This document shows positions 12,766-25,659 of a DNA stretch of 64,000 bases, piece after piece. The notes below the pieces were generated by a model. That model saw only the letters and a list, made by a program, of their open reading frames with translations. It was not told the DNA's origin and ran no database searches. The position numbers and the translations under genes are program-made. Source of the DNA: Onchocerca lupi (Eukaryota; Nematoda; Chromadorea; Rhabditida; Onchocercidae); contig JAOVVO010000013.1 in NCBI GenBank assembly GCA_028564675.1, positions 248,001 through 312,000 on the forward strand, in the 5' to 3' direction. Position 1 is the first letter of the stretch, and the number at the start of each line of letters is the position of its first letter.

Positions 12766-13441
12766 AGAAATATTTGCATTCTTCCATTTTTTGAGCCAGT
12801 GCTATTCGGTGATTATTTATTTAAGATAACTTTTTCATGTGGTATTTCATGATCACATAGTTATCATTCGTCGACTTCACTCTGAATTCTTCACTTTGTC
12901 TCACTGCTTTTTTGAAATCACCTGTGGACTTCCTTGTGCAAGTGGGAAAAGGAATTTGAATTGCATTTAAAGATAAGTTGATTATTCATTGTCTATTTAT
13001 TTCTTGGCAAATAAGTCTAAATTTTTTTGTGAAAAAAGTTGGCCTCTTTTATCTAAAATTAAAATAATTGTTTCTTATGCAAATATATGACAATTATTAT
13101 TTAAATCCGAAATGTGTTTTCTTCTTAATTTCATATTTTTCTGGTGATTTCTCATTCGATTTACAAGGAAAATCGCGTAAAGAAATCTTCATTCTTTTTT
13201 CCCAAGGACTAATAAGTCAGAAAAGTTAGAAATGTAAATAGGACAAAATCAGGTGAAATGTGAATTTTAGAATAATAATTGCAGGTTACTCGAAACTGAG
13301 TCAAATGCTTCATCTCTATAAATTTTCATTGTCGGAAATTTGCAACAACATTATTTGTAATTTTTTACAAGTCCTAATTCACTGTTTAATGATAAATTTA
13401 TTTGGCATGTTTGTACATGAACTTTTCTCCTTATGCAGCAT

Positions 13442-13444
<3 letters not shown>

Positions 13445-13480
<36 letters not shown>
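13445..13480. repeat. Poly-T run, 36 bases
   Basis: An uninterrupted T homopolymer. Similar runs occur elsewhere in the window, for example A runs at 25053-25080, 30770-30796, 51274-51305 and 56728-56751. Run lengths may be unreliable in an assembly. Confidence 0.95.
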
Positions 13481-13481
<1 letters not shown>

Positions 13482-14594
13482 GAGAAATCTATTATTGAAA
13501 AGGATTGAGATTATGAGATGAGATAAGCAACGAAACAATGTTGTTTAAAATGTGTGGATGTTAGAATTTTCATCAATATTTACTTAGATTCAACGAATCG
13601 AAGAGCATAGGGCTGGCTTTGGCGGTGAGAAAGACTCGTAAATAAGAGGAAGAGAGGACAAAGCAGTAGTGCCAGGATACATTATGCAAAGCTCTCAGAA
13701 TCCTGAATGGATTTTTATTTACTTTCCATTACGTATGAATAATATCATGGATATGCGCACATAATCACACGTGCCGTTATATAAACACACGGATATCCGT
13801 AACGATATTCGTACATTGCAATTACATTTCATTTCTAATCATTCAGTCATCCATATCATTGAATATTCCTTCATCTACTTTTATGTAGATTCTGCAGAAT
13901 CTGAATGCATTCTGATGCTTATTTTTGCTCAGATACAAATTTATCGAATAACGGAACAGTATTTATTATTGATTGATAAAATTGCTGATGGAATTATCTT
14001 TTCGAAAAAGTTTTGCAAGCTACTAGATTTTATTACGATAATATTATCACTGATAGATGATACGGATCATGATACTGCCTGAAATGTCGACGATAGTCTA
14101 AACAATGAAATTAGCATAAGATATATTCCAGCGGTTTTCAGTGATTGTTATTATTACCTTCAGTTCCATACATATATTATTAGATCCGTTCATTTCTTAC
14201 TCGAGAGTACCATTCGGAGTGTCTTGTTATCCAATTCATCTAATGAAACCAATAAATTGACAACATGAATGCTTATTATTATTCCTAACATTCATTCGGG
14301 ACTCACGTATTTCACGTATGGTTTCTAACATAATCACGTGGAAAGTATACGCGCCGAACTCACCATAATATTTTCTAATCCCAATTCATCAATGCGATTT
14401 ACATTTGCAAAATGAAATACACTAATTGGGAGAGAAAGAAGTGATGATTAATACAAACTTGAATTATTTCACTTCAAATTTAAAACATCAAAAATGAAAG
14501 GTCGTTTGTTTTGCTCTCAAAAACAGTAACATCTGGAGCAAAGAGCATTGTTATTGATCCTCACCATGTTTACTACTTCCCTCGTGCCAGTCAC

Positions 14595-14670
14595 ATGTAT
14601 GTATGTGTATGTGTGTATGTCTGTATGTGTGTGGGTGTACCTTGTGTGTCTGTGTATGTGTTTGCGTGTT
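14595..14670. repeat. GT/TATG-rich microsatellite
   Basis: An imperfect array of TATG and TG units. It gives artefactual Cys/Val-rich and His/Thr-rich reading frames on the two strands. Confidence 0.9.
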
Positions 14671-15129
14671 TTTTCGACGAAATAATGATGCAAGCTGAAG
14701 TGATGTTTTGGTAGTTCTTCCTTCAGTCAGCCAGCCAGCCAACCATTTATCTATTTGCCCATCTAGCCAACCATCTACCTGGCCAACTATTTACCTACCC
14801 AGCCAAATACCCACCAACCAAACAGGCTGCTCGCCCACACAGCCAGCTACCCGCCCACCTATTAATTTACCCAAGAAAATTGGTAAAAAGGCCTAATTTG
14901 CGGAAGTTAAGATCCATCCTCGTGCGTTGCATGCTTGTTTTTATTTGAAGCCTGAAAGGCAGGCAGACAACTTTACAGCGCTACCTGCTCTATGCTATTT
15001 TTTATTGCCAAACTTTTTCCTTTTCATTTTCACATGTTGTTCTGTTTATTAAACGCTATATATATACACATATACATACACATATTTGTGTATCTCTCTG
15101 CCCCCCCCCTCCCAACTTTTACGTCATCT

Positions 15130-15225
15130 GGAAGTAGAATGAATCAATTTTCCGGAAATAAAATAAATCAGCTTTCCGGAAGTAGAAGAGATCAATTATC
15201 CGGAAGTAGAAGGGATCAATTTTCC
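15130..15225. repeat. 24-nt tandem repeat, four copies
   Basis: Four units occur at 15130-15153, 15154-15177, 15178-15201 and 15202-15225, each GGAARTARAAxxRATCARyTwTCC-like, followed by the start of a fifth unit. The period is a multiple of three and stays open in one frame, giving repeated SGSRxxQ peptides within a frame running 14992-15249. Confidence 0.95.
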
Positions 15226-15644
15226 GGAAGGATGACTGGATATATGTAGCATTTAATTGTATCCATATTACTTCTTTAAGAATGAATTAACTGATGTTAT
15301 GTCATGCCGCAGGTATTTTCGTTGTAATGAATCACCAATGATAAGGCATCAATGATGGACTGATAAAGATAATTTCGAAATCTTTGCATATTCCAATTCT
15401 CTTATATTTTTAGAGCAAAAACTAATTTTTCAAATAGTTCCCGTGAATTCATTTCTATGATCAGCTGATTGTTCGATTACTATCACAAATGATCTGATTT
15501 GTAATCAGTACAATCAGTTTATTACTTCAATCTTTCATACTTTTCTTTCGTGAAACTTTAAATTGCCTACTATGGGCATATTAAAAGCATTCCGTTATCA
15601 TTATTTCAATAAATTTCACAAATTTTTCTTTTTATTCTTTTTAG

Positions 15645-15777
15645 AATTTCAAAAAAGGAATTCGAAAAGTGGCAGAACTCATTAAGTGGTACATTGGCTT
15701 AAGATCGGCCCCCGTTTTACGGGATTCAGAGAATCCAAGATCAGCTGTAATTACACTTGTGGTCAGGAAAGGCTATG
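15645..15777 (+). pseudogene. Exon-like segment, possible frame-broken headcase N-terminal exon
   Basis: The segment is bounded by a good acceptor (TTCTTTTTAG) and donor (G|GTTAGT). Three readings compete. Frame 2 begins with EFEKWQNSLSGTLA, which resembles the CFYEW helix of the headcase N-terminal zinc domain, but hits TAA at 15700-15702 and 15748-15750. Frame 3 then contains GPRFTGF and SCNYTCGQERLW, reminiscent of the later CxCRCGQGHL part of the same domain; a single extra T near 15699-15700 would connect them. Frame 1 is open throughout but resembles nothing I know. Only frame 2 leaves a phase compatible with direct joining to the exon at 18214. It may be a decayed exon, a sequencing indel, or a chance likeness. 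Confidence 0.35.
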
Positions 15778-18213
15778 GTTAGTTTTAATTTTGGTCAACT
15801 TTTATTTCAAAACAATTCTAGTTTTTCCATTTTCTATCCATGAATTTCTTTAATTTTATTGCGAAAATGAAAAATCAGAGTTCATCCGGGAGTTCCTGGA
15901 AGAGCTAGAGAAAATCATGGTTTTCGTCTAACGCTTAGCAATTTTGATGTCATATAACATTTGACTGTTTGACACTTTTGACAAATAATCACACGCTGGA
16001 AGATAGGCATTTTCGAACAATTAGACTTTTTATTTATTTTATTATGTTTATATTATGCAAATATTTGGATTTGAATGTTTGTCAAAACTAAAGCTGTCTT
16101 TTAGGGATTAAAAATGAGATTGAAAACATTTGTTGGAGTTTTCCATTAATTCTTAGAATTTTCACGCTCTTTAAACAAAAGTTGATTTATTCATCCGATA
16201 ATTTCTATTTATCATTGATTACTGGCGATTCTCTTCCAAATGAAATTGCACAGTTCTGCGTTGTAGGAATTCCTTCAAATTCATGTCAATATTTTGTTCT
16301 ATTAGTCCAAATTGATTCTTTTAGTGCTTTCGAGTAAAGTACAAACATTTTGGTTTGTTAATTTTGAGAAAATTTAAATGAAACGAGAATTGTATAAAAA
16401 ATGGGAACTTTTTTTTTTTTTAAATGTACAATTACACAATTTAGTAAATTGGTGAGAAAGGGATTGAGCTTTTGTTGCAAATTGCTTTTTTGGAATAAAC
16501 ATCTCCGTTTGTGTGAAATTTACTTGCACTTCCTAAAAAGGATGGTAAATGAACATATTAATTAGCTATTTATTTCTACAAAAAACAAACTTTATAAGTG
16601 ATATATTAATGGCAATTTCCGAAATGTATAAGAAAGATTTCATTCTCTTAAATATTAACAGTTGAATGAAGAGTTTACTTACCTAGATAACATCTATCCT
16701 TTTTAAACTGCCAAATTAATGATCTCCTAATCACAGAATTTTTTTTTTGTTTTAAATAAATTTTAAAAAATCTATCAACTTTTTAATTTCTGAAAGCTTT
16801 CATTCATATTAGGAAATATGGAGGAAATGAAAGACTCTCAGACAATAATCCAATAATATATAATCTTTTCCGTTGCCATTGCTTCATATTATCTGTAAAC
16901 ATATTAATAAGTAATTACTTCTCATAGAATGTCACTTTAGCCTCGCATGAATCATTTAGAAATCATTACAGTTGCTTTTCTCTTTTTGATGAATTTGAAA
17001 TTTGAATAAAAATGTCTAAATAAATTCTATTATAATAGATCTGAATGTCTGATCAATTCTATAATTAAGTAATTAATTCTATTCATATTGACCTTTGTAT
17101 TATGCCTTCATTAGTTTGTCATACTCTGCTATAGTTACACCGTACTTTATACTTACAGTTATACTCAATCTATTAAATGTTGACGAGTGTATGAACATTT
17201 GATGTACAAAATAATTTTCCAGTCCTGCTCTTCTCGAAATGGCACTTTCATTGTTGATAAATAAAAGTTTTTCTAAACTAAGAGAGTTCAACATTGTACG
17301 ACATCTTAAGTATACGACAGTTGATTCACCGTCAATCTACTGATGTTTTCGGTGATTTGTTTGCATTTTTGTAGAGATATCTTTATTGGAATTCACTTCT
17401 GAATATTTATGCATTTTTGAATTCATTAAGTTTTGAATTTAGGATTAAGATGATCATAAATTAAAATGTATATGATGTATAAAGAAAACAAATAAGTATA
17501 CAGATGCATAAACAATGTGATATGTCACAAAGGGAGACTTCGATGTTGTTAAATATGAATTGGAATAAATTTGATTGTCTGGGACAATATAATCGATGCT
17601 ATCTTTTGTCTAGTTAGTTGCTGACAGCTTTAAGGATTGCATATTTTCATCTAATCTAATGCACAATAAAAGTAAGCAAAAGTTGATAAAGAATGAGCTG
17701 TTAAGAAAAGAGAAAACAATTATAATCGCTTATGGATAAATGCCATTAAATAGGGAAAAATGGAGGAGTGGTTGAGTAGATTATAGCTCTTTCAAGCAGC
17801 TTATCTATTTGTTTATATAACAACATTCATTAATTTTCATGGACAAGATAGACTGAGAAAAGGAAAATTCATTTTTTTGTTTACATCCAAGTTCTTATGT
17901 GTATGTTACTTTCTTTAGTTAAATTGCTAAATCAAAAATAGACTATTTGTTGGACTGATTTATGATTATGAACAAGTTTTGGACTAGCTTGATTGGTTTT
18001 ACTGACCAATGTTGAGAATATGTAAGTTGAGTTAAGTTGAAATTATCTTATGCTCCATTGTATCTGCATATTTATCAAACCTTAATGCTGAAGTAGTTCC
18101 TTCAAAATGTTCAAGAAAATCTTTTTCATAAAGCCTATTTATAATATATTAATTACTATTTTTCAATGCTTATTTTTTCTGAAATTCTAATATTATAAGT
18201 TGTCTAGTTGTAG
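15778..18213. other. Non-coding stretch between the headcase exon-like segment and the first sure headcase exon
   Basis: About 2.4 kb of AT-rich sequence without a recognisable exon. If 15645-15777 belongs to the headcase gene this is an intron; otherwise it is the upstream region of that gene. Confidence 0.4.
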
Positions 18214-20077
18214 GTTTTCGAAACGCCGGAAACAGAATTTCGAAATCGAATTGGCTCGCATGACGAGAAAGTGATCGTGCGAGAAGGCTCCATCAGTAAT
18301 GATCCAAAAATACGTTCTGCTCTGACGAACGCCTTGGCTAAGAAAAATGGCGAAAAATATAATTTTTTTGAAGATGAACAGGTGTGAATTCATGTTTTAC
18401 TTAAAAGAAGTCAACACCACGCTGATAAAAATCTAAGCGAATTGTAAAAAAGAGAAGTAGGGTTATGAGACACAGGTGAGAATATTACATTGGGATGATT
18501 TAAAATGATTTTTTGAAATATCTCAAGGATCATCTTTTATAGTTTATTTTCAAAAAATGATCGAAATGATTGTGAAATTTGAAAGATTTATTTTTAAAAT
18601 TTTTATAACCATCTAAAAATTTCATAACGATTTGATCAGCGTAGTGTTTTCTGTGGAAAAATAAGCTGTGATGACAATGCTGTGGGAAAGAGGGCTTTGA
18701 ATTTTTTACGAATCCGGCTATAAATTCAGTAATGAAAATAATTGGAAAAAAGGAAAACCTGTACAAATAATTAAAAGAAACTTTTTTTAAAGAAGTGAAA
18801 ACTCTTTCTTCCCAAAATTTTTGCATTACTTATTCTGAACAGAAAGATTTATGAGCTATGGATGTAGTTCCTAAAATTTCTTTTATAAAACTTGATATAT
18901 GTGTGTCGTTTTTTGGAAGAGTCTTTCAGTTTTTATCTTACTCAATTTTTAGTTTTTATCTTCATAAAGTTTATACTTCATAATTCGGCAACTGATATAT
19001 ATATTGTTACAGTTAAAATATTGACTTGTAAAATTTCCAGAAACACACCCATTGAATGATGTATCGTTAGTAGTGTTTTATGAGAGATTGTCGATATAAT
19101 TTTTTGAAATGCAAACTACTTTTTTTATTATTTTTTCATTGTAGGTTCGAAAAACGGGTTCAATTTTCGAAAGGCGAAAAGATATGCAGTATGTTAAAGA
19201 AGCGTTGCCACGTGCGCGTTTGAACGGTTTTCATATAAAGGTTTAAATCATTTTTTTCTTATGATTTTGATTCTTCACGTTGATATATGTGGAAATATTT
19301 GCCGATTTGAAATTCATCAATACTTATTAATATATAAATGTGATAATTTTATGAATAAATTTTGAGTATACCGTTTAGTTTCGGGATGATTTGATTAGTT
19401 GATATAATCGAAGTTACAGCATCGGTAATATTCAAAGAGAAGAATGAATGAGAGATTCAGGATAGCTTTAAAAAATTAAATTTCAGATGGAGGACGATTG
19501 TCCACAGGGTGGAGATGATACAAGACTATCGGTACTTCGCGCCCTCGGAACACATAATTGTCGAACGGTACCTTGTGTTTTATGTGAGCGAAATTTAATT
19601 GTTTACGATAGATATCCGCTCATCGATGGTACCTTCTTTCTTTCGCCTGTGCAACACTCCAAAACTGCTGTCAGCATGAAGTTTGAGTCCAAGCAAGTTT
19701 GCATTTCTTGAATTCAAAGCCTCTTAATTTCACTATACTCTTTATATTTTATGAGTGATTTAATTCCAAGTTTTTTTCTTTTACTAGTGAAGTATTTCTT
19801 TGGTGACATTTGTTCGGATTTCTATAAAGCTTAATCATCAAAAGACTCGAAATGAAACGAAAAAAGGACTTCTCATTTCAGGACTGGTTATTTGCATGCA
19901 ATTTGTATCGCATGCATGCATACCGAATGGAAATGTCCTGGTTGCGGTAAAAGTGGATGGTTCCTTGGATCAGCGTTGATTGTAGGAACACTGTACACCT
20001 ACGATATTTTATCGAGTACCACGTGCTGTGTACCAGTTTGCAAACATTGCCGTACACTCTCGCTTATATGTACATGA
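18214..20077 (+). CDS. HECA: Headcase (HECA)-like protein, C-terminal zinc-binding region
   Basis: Four exons join in phase into about 217 aa: 18214-18381, 19145-19240, 19487-19680, 19882-20077. After a non-conserved stretch come LPRARLNGFHIKMEDDC, then CVLCERNLIVYDRYPLIDGT, FFLSP, YLHAICIACM, CPGCG, and VGTLYTYDILSSTTCC with a final CKHC. These follow, in order, the conserved C-terminal region of headcase proteins, which control imaginal/stem-cell proliferation and act with Unkempt in TOR-linked growth control in flies. The third exon is taken to end at 19680 (AA|GTTTGA), because that phase alone joins to the last exon. The protein stops at 20077, soon after CKHC, so the tail seen in human HECA (a further CPHCG motif and YHFVKP) is absent. 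No intact N-terminal zinc domain was found; the start codon is unresolved. Confidence 0.85.
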
Positions 20078-23000
20078 TAAACAAAAGAATGTAATGTTAG
20101 GAGCAATATGAGAGAAAGGATGTTTTGTTTTGTCTTGTTGATCTTCTCTTTGTATGTTTCGACTCGTATGTTTTTTTCTTTTAAAAATCTTCCAAGTGAT
20201 GGTAAATGCAGGATTTTAAGGCTTGTAGTGAACTTTAGTCCAATTATTTTTTCTAAGTAAAATTCTTGATTTTTCTATTCAAAGAAATTTTATGTGTACT
20301 AAATGAAATTTTATCAAATCGGAATGAATTTTCTAGATATGACATAAGAAATAACCATTGATTGGAAAGTACTAAAAACCGATTGCACTGAATAGTTAAA
20401 TGAAAGATCGCTTTTAAAATTGCGGAATACTGTATTGGTTATTACTAACAGTTGTGCAGTTGTATTACTCTTTATCATTAAAATACTGTACGTATCGATC
20501 ATTCTTTAGAAAAAAAATGAAAAAAAAAATTGTAGATAGCAGTGTCTGTAATTATATTGTTCATAATATATAGGTAATGGAACGGAAAGTTCTAAAAATT
20601 AAATTTTACGGATATGTATAATAAAATAAAACCTTATCAAGTATGCCTCTTTACCTTTGTCTACCTCTAATTGTTATTTGTGTTATAATTTCCTTTGTAC
20701 TACTTGTAGTGCTTTTTAGGATGATAATTCCCGAACAGAGCGTTTCGTGGAAATTCATCCTTCATTCATCGTTCTCTTAATTTTATTGTTTTTTTTTTTT
20801 CAATCAAGAATGGCAGAAATCAATATTTACATAGTACATTTCAATTCTTAAATTGAATATTTGCTTTTTTCTGCATACACATCAAATAATTTCACTTATT
20901 TTCTAAATATATTAACTGTATGTCAAAAAGCTTAATATTATGTGTTGCAAGTGATTTAATATTTTTTTTTTTTTTACAACAGTTATTGAGAAAAAGTTCA
21001 AAAAAGTACAAGCCTCATAATTATTTCGGCACATTTAGAAAAAGTAATGTATAGATGCAAATGTAAATATTGTATTTTGAATAAATTAAGATGATTGTCT
21101 TCCTGAATTACCTATCCTGTGACAAAGTTGCGGTTATCTCAGCTCTACTAATTACAGGACCAGCAGATCACTCATTATTTTCCTAGAGATTGCAGAAAAT
21201 TGATTTCTGATAATTTTATCTTGCTATATTAATCGAATCCATCCAAAGAATTAGATCAAAAAGAGTGATCTTCCGCTGATCAGATTTGATTCTAGCTATC
21301 TTATGTTGATGTTAAGCTGAAGGAATAAATAGTATCACGGATGAATTGAAATGATCAACATAATCCCCTTTAATACAGTCCCAGAAAATGATTTTTTTTT
21401 AATCTACCAATATGGGGAACAGATTATTTGGAATTAATAAATTGCCAAACAAGCCATCATTTAGCAAATTTTATTATCACCATATCAACGTTTATCATTT
21501 AATCTTTGGTCACAGATTGCATAGGAATTGATAATGAATGATATGATTTTTTATACCTAACAGTAGGTTGCAAATTTGAGAATATTTTTTAAGTTGATCA
21601 TGAATTTTACAGAGATCTATCTGATAAGAAATAATCATCGAAGTGGAAGGTGTTGAGGGAGGAAACAATGTATTGCAAATTCAATGATTTAGATGAAAGT
21701 CATCATTAAAATTGGTGACAATAGTACTGTATCAATATTGGCAGTTTTACTGTCATCACATAATTCCTAATCATTAGCATATCACAGACATCGACCAGTT
21801 TTTTCAAAAAAAGGAAGGGCGACGATGTCGTAATTATTTTTTTTCCGTAATATGCAGGAGATCGAATATTAGTGACATTGTGATTCTTAAATTCAGTGTC
21901 TTTTTTTAACAAAAGCTCTCAGAAATTTAAAATGTATAGCAAAGCATCAAATTGAGCGTATTCTTTCAGATTATCACATCGTTGTCATATTGATATTTAT
22001 AAATTTCCACAAAAAAAAAAAAAAAAAAAGAAAAACTTTGTGTTTATTTCATTTTAAAACATTTCCGGGATTCACCATCTTTACCATATTTCAATATTAA
22101 AAGTTCTGAAGAACATATATATAAGTTTTATAATTGACCAGGTTGGTTAAATTTAATTAATTAAATTGGTTGAAGCATATTTATGTAATTGATCAAGTTG
22201 GTTGAAGTTGGTTAATAAGATGAATAATTGATATAATTGATGAAATTGTATCGTTGATGATGAAGTTAACTTTGTCCATCTGACATTGTGTTAATGTTAT
22301 ATTTTTATAAACTTCAAGAAAACACAAGAAAAATTTGCGTTATGTAAAGATTACAGTAAGCCGACTTTTTTTCTATAATGTTTATGATAATGCATCCTTC
22401 ATAATATACATTTAGAAACTTGAAAACTATAAAATGAAAATAAGAGAAAATAATTTGCTAATTTATTTTATTTATTTGAATTTGCATAATTGATTACTTT
22501 TATACGAGTGTTATTCAGCATTTCCATCTATTAAACTTCCTATTAATGTTTACTCAGGTATTTTTCGTTTTTTTTTTCACTTCAAATCATTTTAATCAAT
22601 TATTTCATAACTAAAACTTGAAGAATTTCTTACTCTAAAGCATTACTGATGCTGTTTTTTCTTTTTTTTTTTTATTTCCTTTCATTTTTCTATTTCCTTT
22701 TTTTTTATTCTGCGTACTAGAGTTCTCAGTTATAAACCTTGGCTTCTGCTCAGAATTTCGACAGGGTAATCGAGCAAGATATTGGTATGATGATATCTGA
22801 ATAGGCTCGTGTTGCTCCTTAATTGGCCCTTATAAGTGATCAGATCGGATCAAATTCAAAAAATAAGGAAGAACTGAGAAGGTTGGGAGGATAAGAAGTT
22901 CGTGGCCCACCACCTGCTGAGCTCTTCATGTAATCACCTTTCAATCCTTGATCATTATAATATTTGTCTGTCAAACTCCTGCTGATTCACGTCATTTGTC

Positions 23001-24463
23001 ACAACTTCATCAACCAAATCATTCTGTAATTGCACAATTGAGTATTTTAGAAAATTGCTTGTTAAACCGATTTTTTTGCCTTCTGATACTTGAACTGTAT
23101 GAGTTAAATTCGAATCTTCTGTCAAAAATTCAATCGAAAAAATTTTCCATTATCATATCATAGATGGTATGATACAACAAGAGCGGTAAATATTTTCAAG
23201 ATAGTAAAAGGAACAACAATGCAACGAATTATTTCGTTTACTATAGGAATGCAAATGCAACGGAATTTCCGAATCCCATATCTTCTATAAATTATTATTA
23301 ATAACTTGGCCAAGAAATAAATCAGCAAACATTTGATTGCTAAGTCTAATAGAACGTAAATATGTGTAGAATTTTATGGACTTGATGAACTTGAACAGTT
23401 TTATGAACCTGATAACATAACTTGCTTATATAAACCTAGTTTGTGCTTTGAGATGGGGATGATCAGTTAACTATATACCAAATGGTACTTTCCTTTAAAG
23501 GTATGGAATTATCAAAATAAAATAATCAAAGTAAAGGATTCTCGGGAATGATATGGTCAACTTTTAAAAACCATTCCTTTAATTACATCCTAAAACCATT
23601 CCTCCTTTAATTACATCCAGAAATGCAACTTTCCCCATTATTCTTGCATAACTCATAATTCTCTCTTTACTTATATTTCTCACACGAACTTTGCCAGCAA
23701 CCATTCATTCAGTAATATCCATTCTTTCGTATTTTCTGAATGATATTTGCCGATGTTTACCAATATGTCCTGGATATTTATCCATTCCAAAAGAAGGTAC
23801 CATTAGTGTTTGGCATTAGGACAATAGGATTTGCATGTTTGAGAATAGAGAGTGTGGCAGTGAATAAACATGGCAGTAATCCTGATGTGATGCTTAAGTA
23901 AATAAATTTTTATACACGAATAGATTAATTTTTTTCGAGAAGTAAAGAGCACATGGTGCTACTGCATGCAAAATAACTTGCAGATTTTCGTGCAATGCAT
24001 AGAAATTGCATGCCTGAGAAATAGACCTATTTAAGCAAACAAGCAATTCAACATGCAGAAACAGGATATTTGCAGAATAAGGTAGCATATTATTGTAATG
24101 TTGACTTGATCGCTGATCGTAAAAAAGATTTAGCGAAAGATTTATCACAATTTATCTGAAATTTGAAATTTTTGAAACTGAAACTTTGGAAGTGCCTTAT
24201 GACAACGACTTAATATCTTTCATTTGTCACTGGAAATGAAATTAATTGAAACGAGTATTAAAAAGTAATTGAAATTCAAGAGATAATAGATAAAATATCC
24301 GAATTGCTAAATGTCCCCGAAATGAAAAGATTGAAATTTTGAATTTAACAGAAAATGTGTGAATTTGATGCAAAATCAGAATATCTGGGGAGAATAAGGA
24401 ATATGAGTTGATGCGTTTAAACTTCGGTAGAATTCGAGATTTCAAGGATCAAAAAAGAGGCGG
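20078..24463. other. Gene-poor AT-rich region
   Basis: Apart from the headcase 3' UTR, no family-like exon was seen on either strand. It contains poly-A/T tracts, a degenerate TTGGTTGAA-rich stretch at about 22140-22215, and a less AT-rich patch at 22830-22930. Confidence 0.5.
20620..20625 (+). terminator. Poly(A) signal AATAAA, headcase-like gene
   Basis: AATAAA about 540 bases after the headcase-like stop codon, overlapped by a second AATAAA-type motif. It is the most plausible 3' processing signal for that gene. Confidence 0.45.
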
Positions 24464-24905
24464 TTAAAAAAGTTTTAGTTGGCGCCATGCACTAAACCAA
24501 ATTATATACCAGACTGCATTTTGGTTTCTTTTTTTCAAAATTTCTTCTAGGTGGTTGCTGATGATGGAAGAGTATTGGTGTTTCTTCGATTGCTGGATGA
24601 TGTTTATATTAGCCAATCCGGAGCTTTTTCCAATTCTCACTATTTTTGCTGCGTATTTTTGTAAGATTTCGAGACGATAAGCATCCTCCAGGTGACGCCA
24701 GCCCTTCGTCTGATTGCTTCTGTGAAACCAAACAATCTTATTCTGTTCGCATGAAAAAGAAGAAAACTGTTTCTCTATTTTTGCCGTATTTTCTTTAAAT
24801 TTTTTCACATCAAAATTACCAAAACTGTCATGCTGAATTCGCCTTTTTCCGGAAACTTTTTGCTTGTTAAAAAATTTCTGATGGATTCTTTTCTTTTTGC
24901 GAAAT
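24464..24905 (-). CDS. Uncertain minus-strand ORF, unknown function
   Basis: The frame is open for about 147 codons on the minus strand, from just after an upstream stop near 24905 to the stop at 24464; the first ATG is at 24808. The predicted peptide is basic and Gln/Lys/Ile-rich, with a Trp/His-containing middle part (WFHRSNQTKGWRHLEDAYRL). That part is less AT-biased than its surroundings. A good donor (ATA|GTGAGA) sits inside the frame at about 24603, so the real exon might be shorter. I recognise no family, and no neighbouring exon was found. It may be a small lineage-specific gene, one exon of a larger gene, an old pseudogene, or chance. Confidence 0.25.
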
Positions 24906-25659
24906 TAAAGCTAATTTGAATTTAAAATATTTTAAATTTGACGAGAATTTTAGAACAAATGTCTTACAAATTACAAACTCATTTCTAGTTGATTCATTTA
25001 CATAGCATCAGATGTCGATTTTCAAAATAATCCGTCAAACGATCTGTCTTACAAAAAAAAAAAAAAAAAAAAAAAAAAAATTCTGAGAATTTTTTGCCCA
25101 AAAAAATAAAACAAAATGTAAGCATATTTATATGTTCGATGAGTAACTCTGTATTTTGTGATTTTATTGGTGATCTTTTTAAGAATATGGAAAATTTTAG
25201 GATTGTAATTTATTTGTTGAAACTGAAACTTTATTTCAGAACTGCTAAAAGTGATGTGATGAAATGATTACTCCCTTAATGAGTACCACGATAGGTAACA
25301 GATGAAGATTTGAATTATGAGATGTTGAACAGGTGGAAAAGGTTGTTTTAGGTTTTGTAAGGAAACGATGTGGAAAGGAGGACATATCCTTGAGAAGTCA
25401 ATGTTTCTCTCTATTTGGGGTACCATTTTTCGCTTTTCTCCTCATCATCACCCATTAATAATCGTTCATGCGCGAAAATTTGAGCAATATTAATAATAAT
25501 TGAGTGGGAAGGGACAGGCATGGTTCTCTTATTCATCAGTTCAGAATACTACTTACACTAATTAGCTGAATGATGTGCGTAACAATTTCAGTGGATTCTG
25601 TAGTGAAATGAACACTCTGTTTGCACGATATCAGCAAATTTCCACGTTTCTTCACGTTT

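Larger units (their letters stand above)
12766..15644. other. Intergenic region between SYAP1-like and headcase-like genes, rich in simple repeats
   Basis: No convincing exon was found. It holds a 36-base T run (13445-13480), a GT-rich microsatellite (14595-14670), CCA/CAGC-rich low-complexity sequence (about 14725-14870), and a 24-nt tandem repeat (15130-15225). The reading frames here are products of these repeats or lack any family resemblance. Confidence 0.5.

Noticed and set aside
14511..14742. Cys/Val-rich and His/Thr-rich frames on opposite strands
   Set aside because: Both come from the GT-rich microsatellite.
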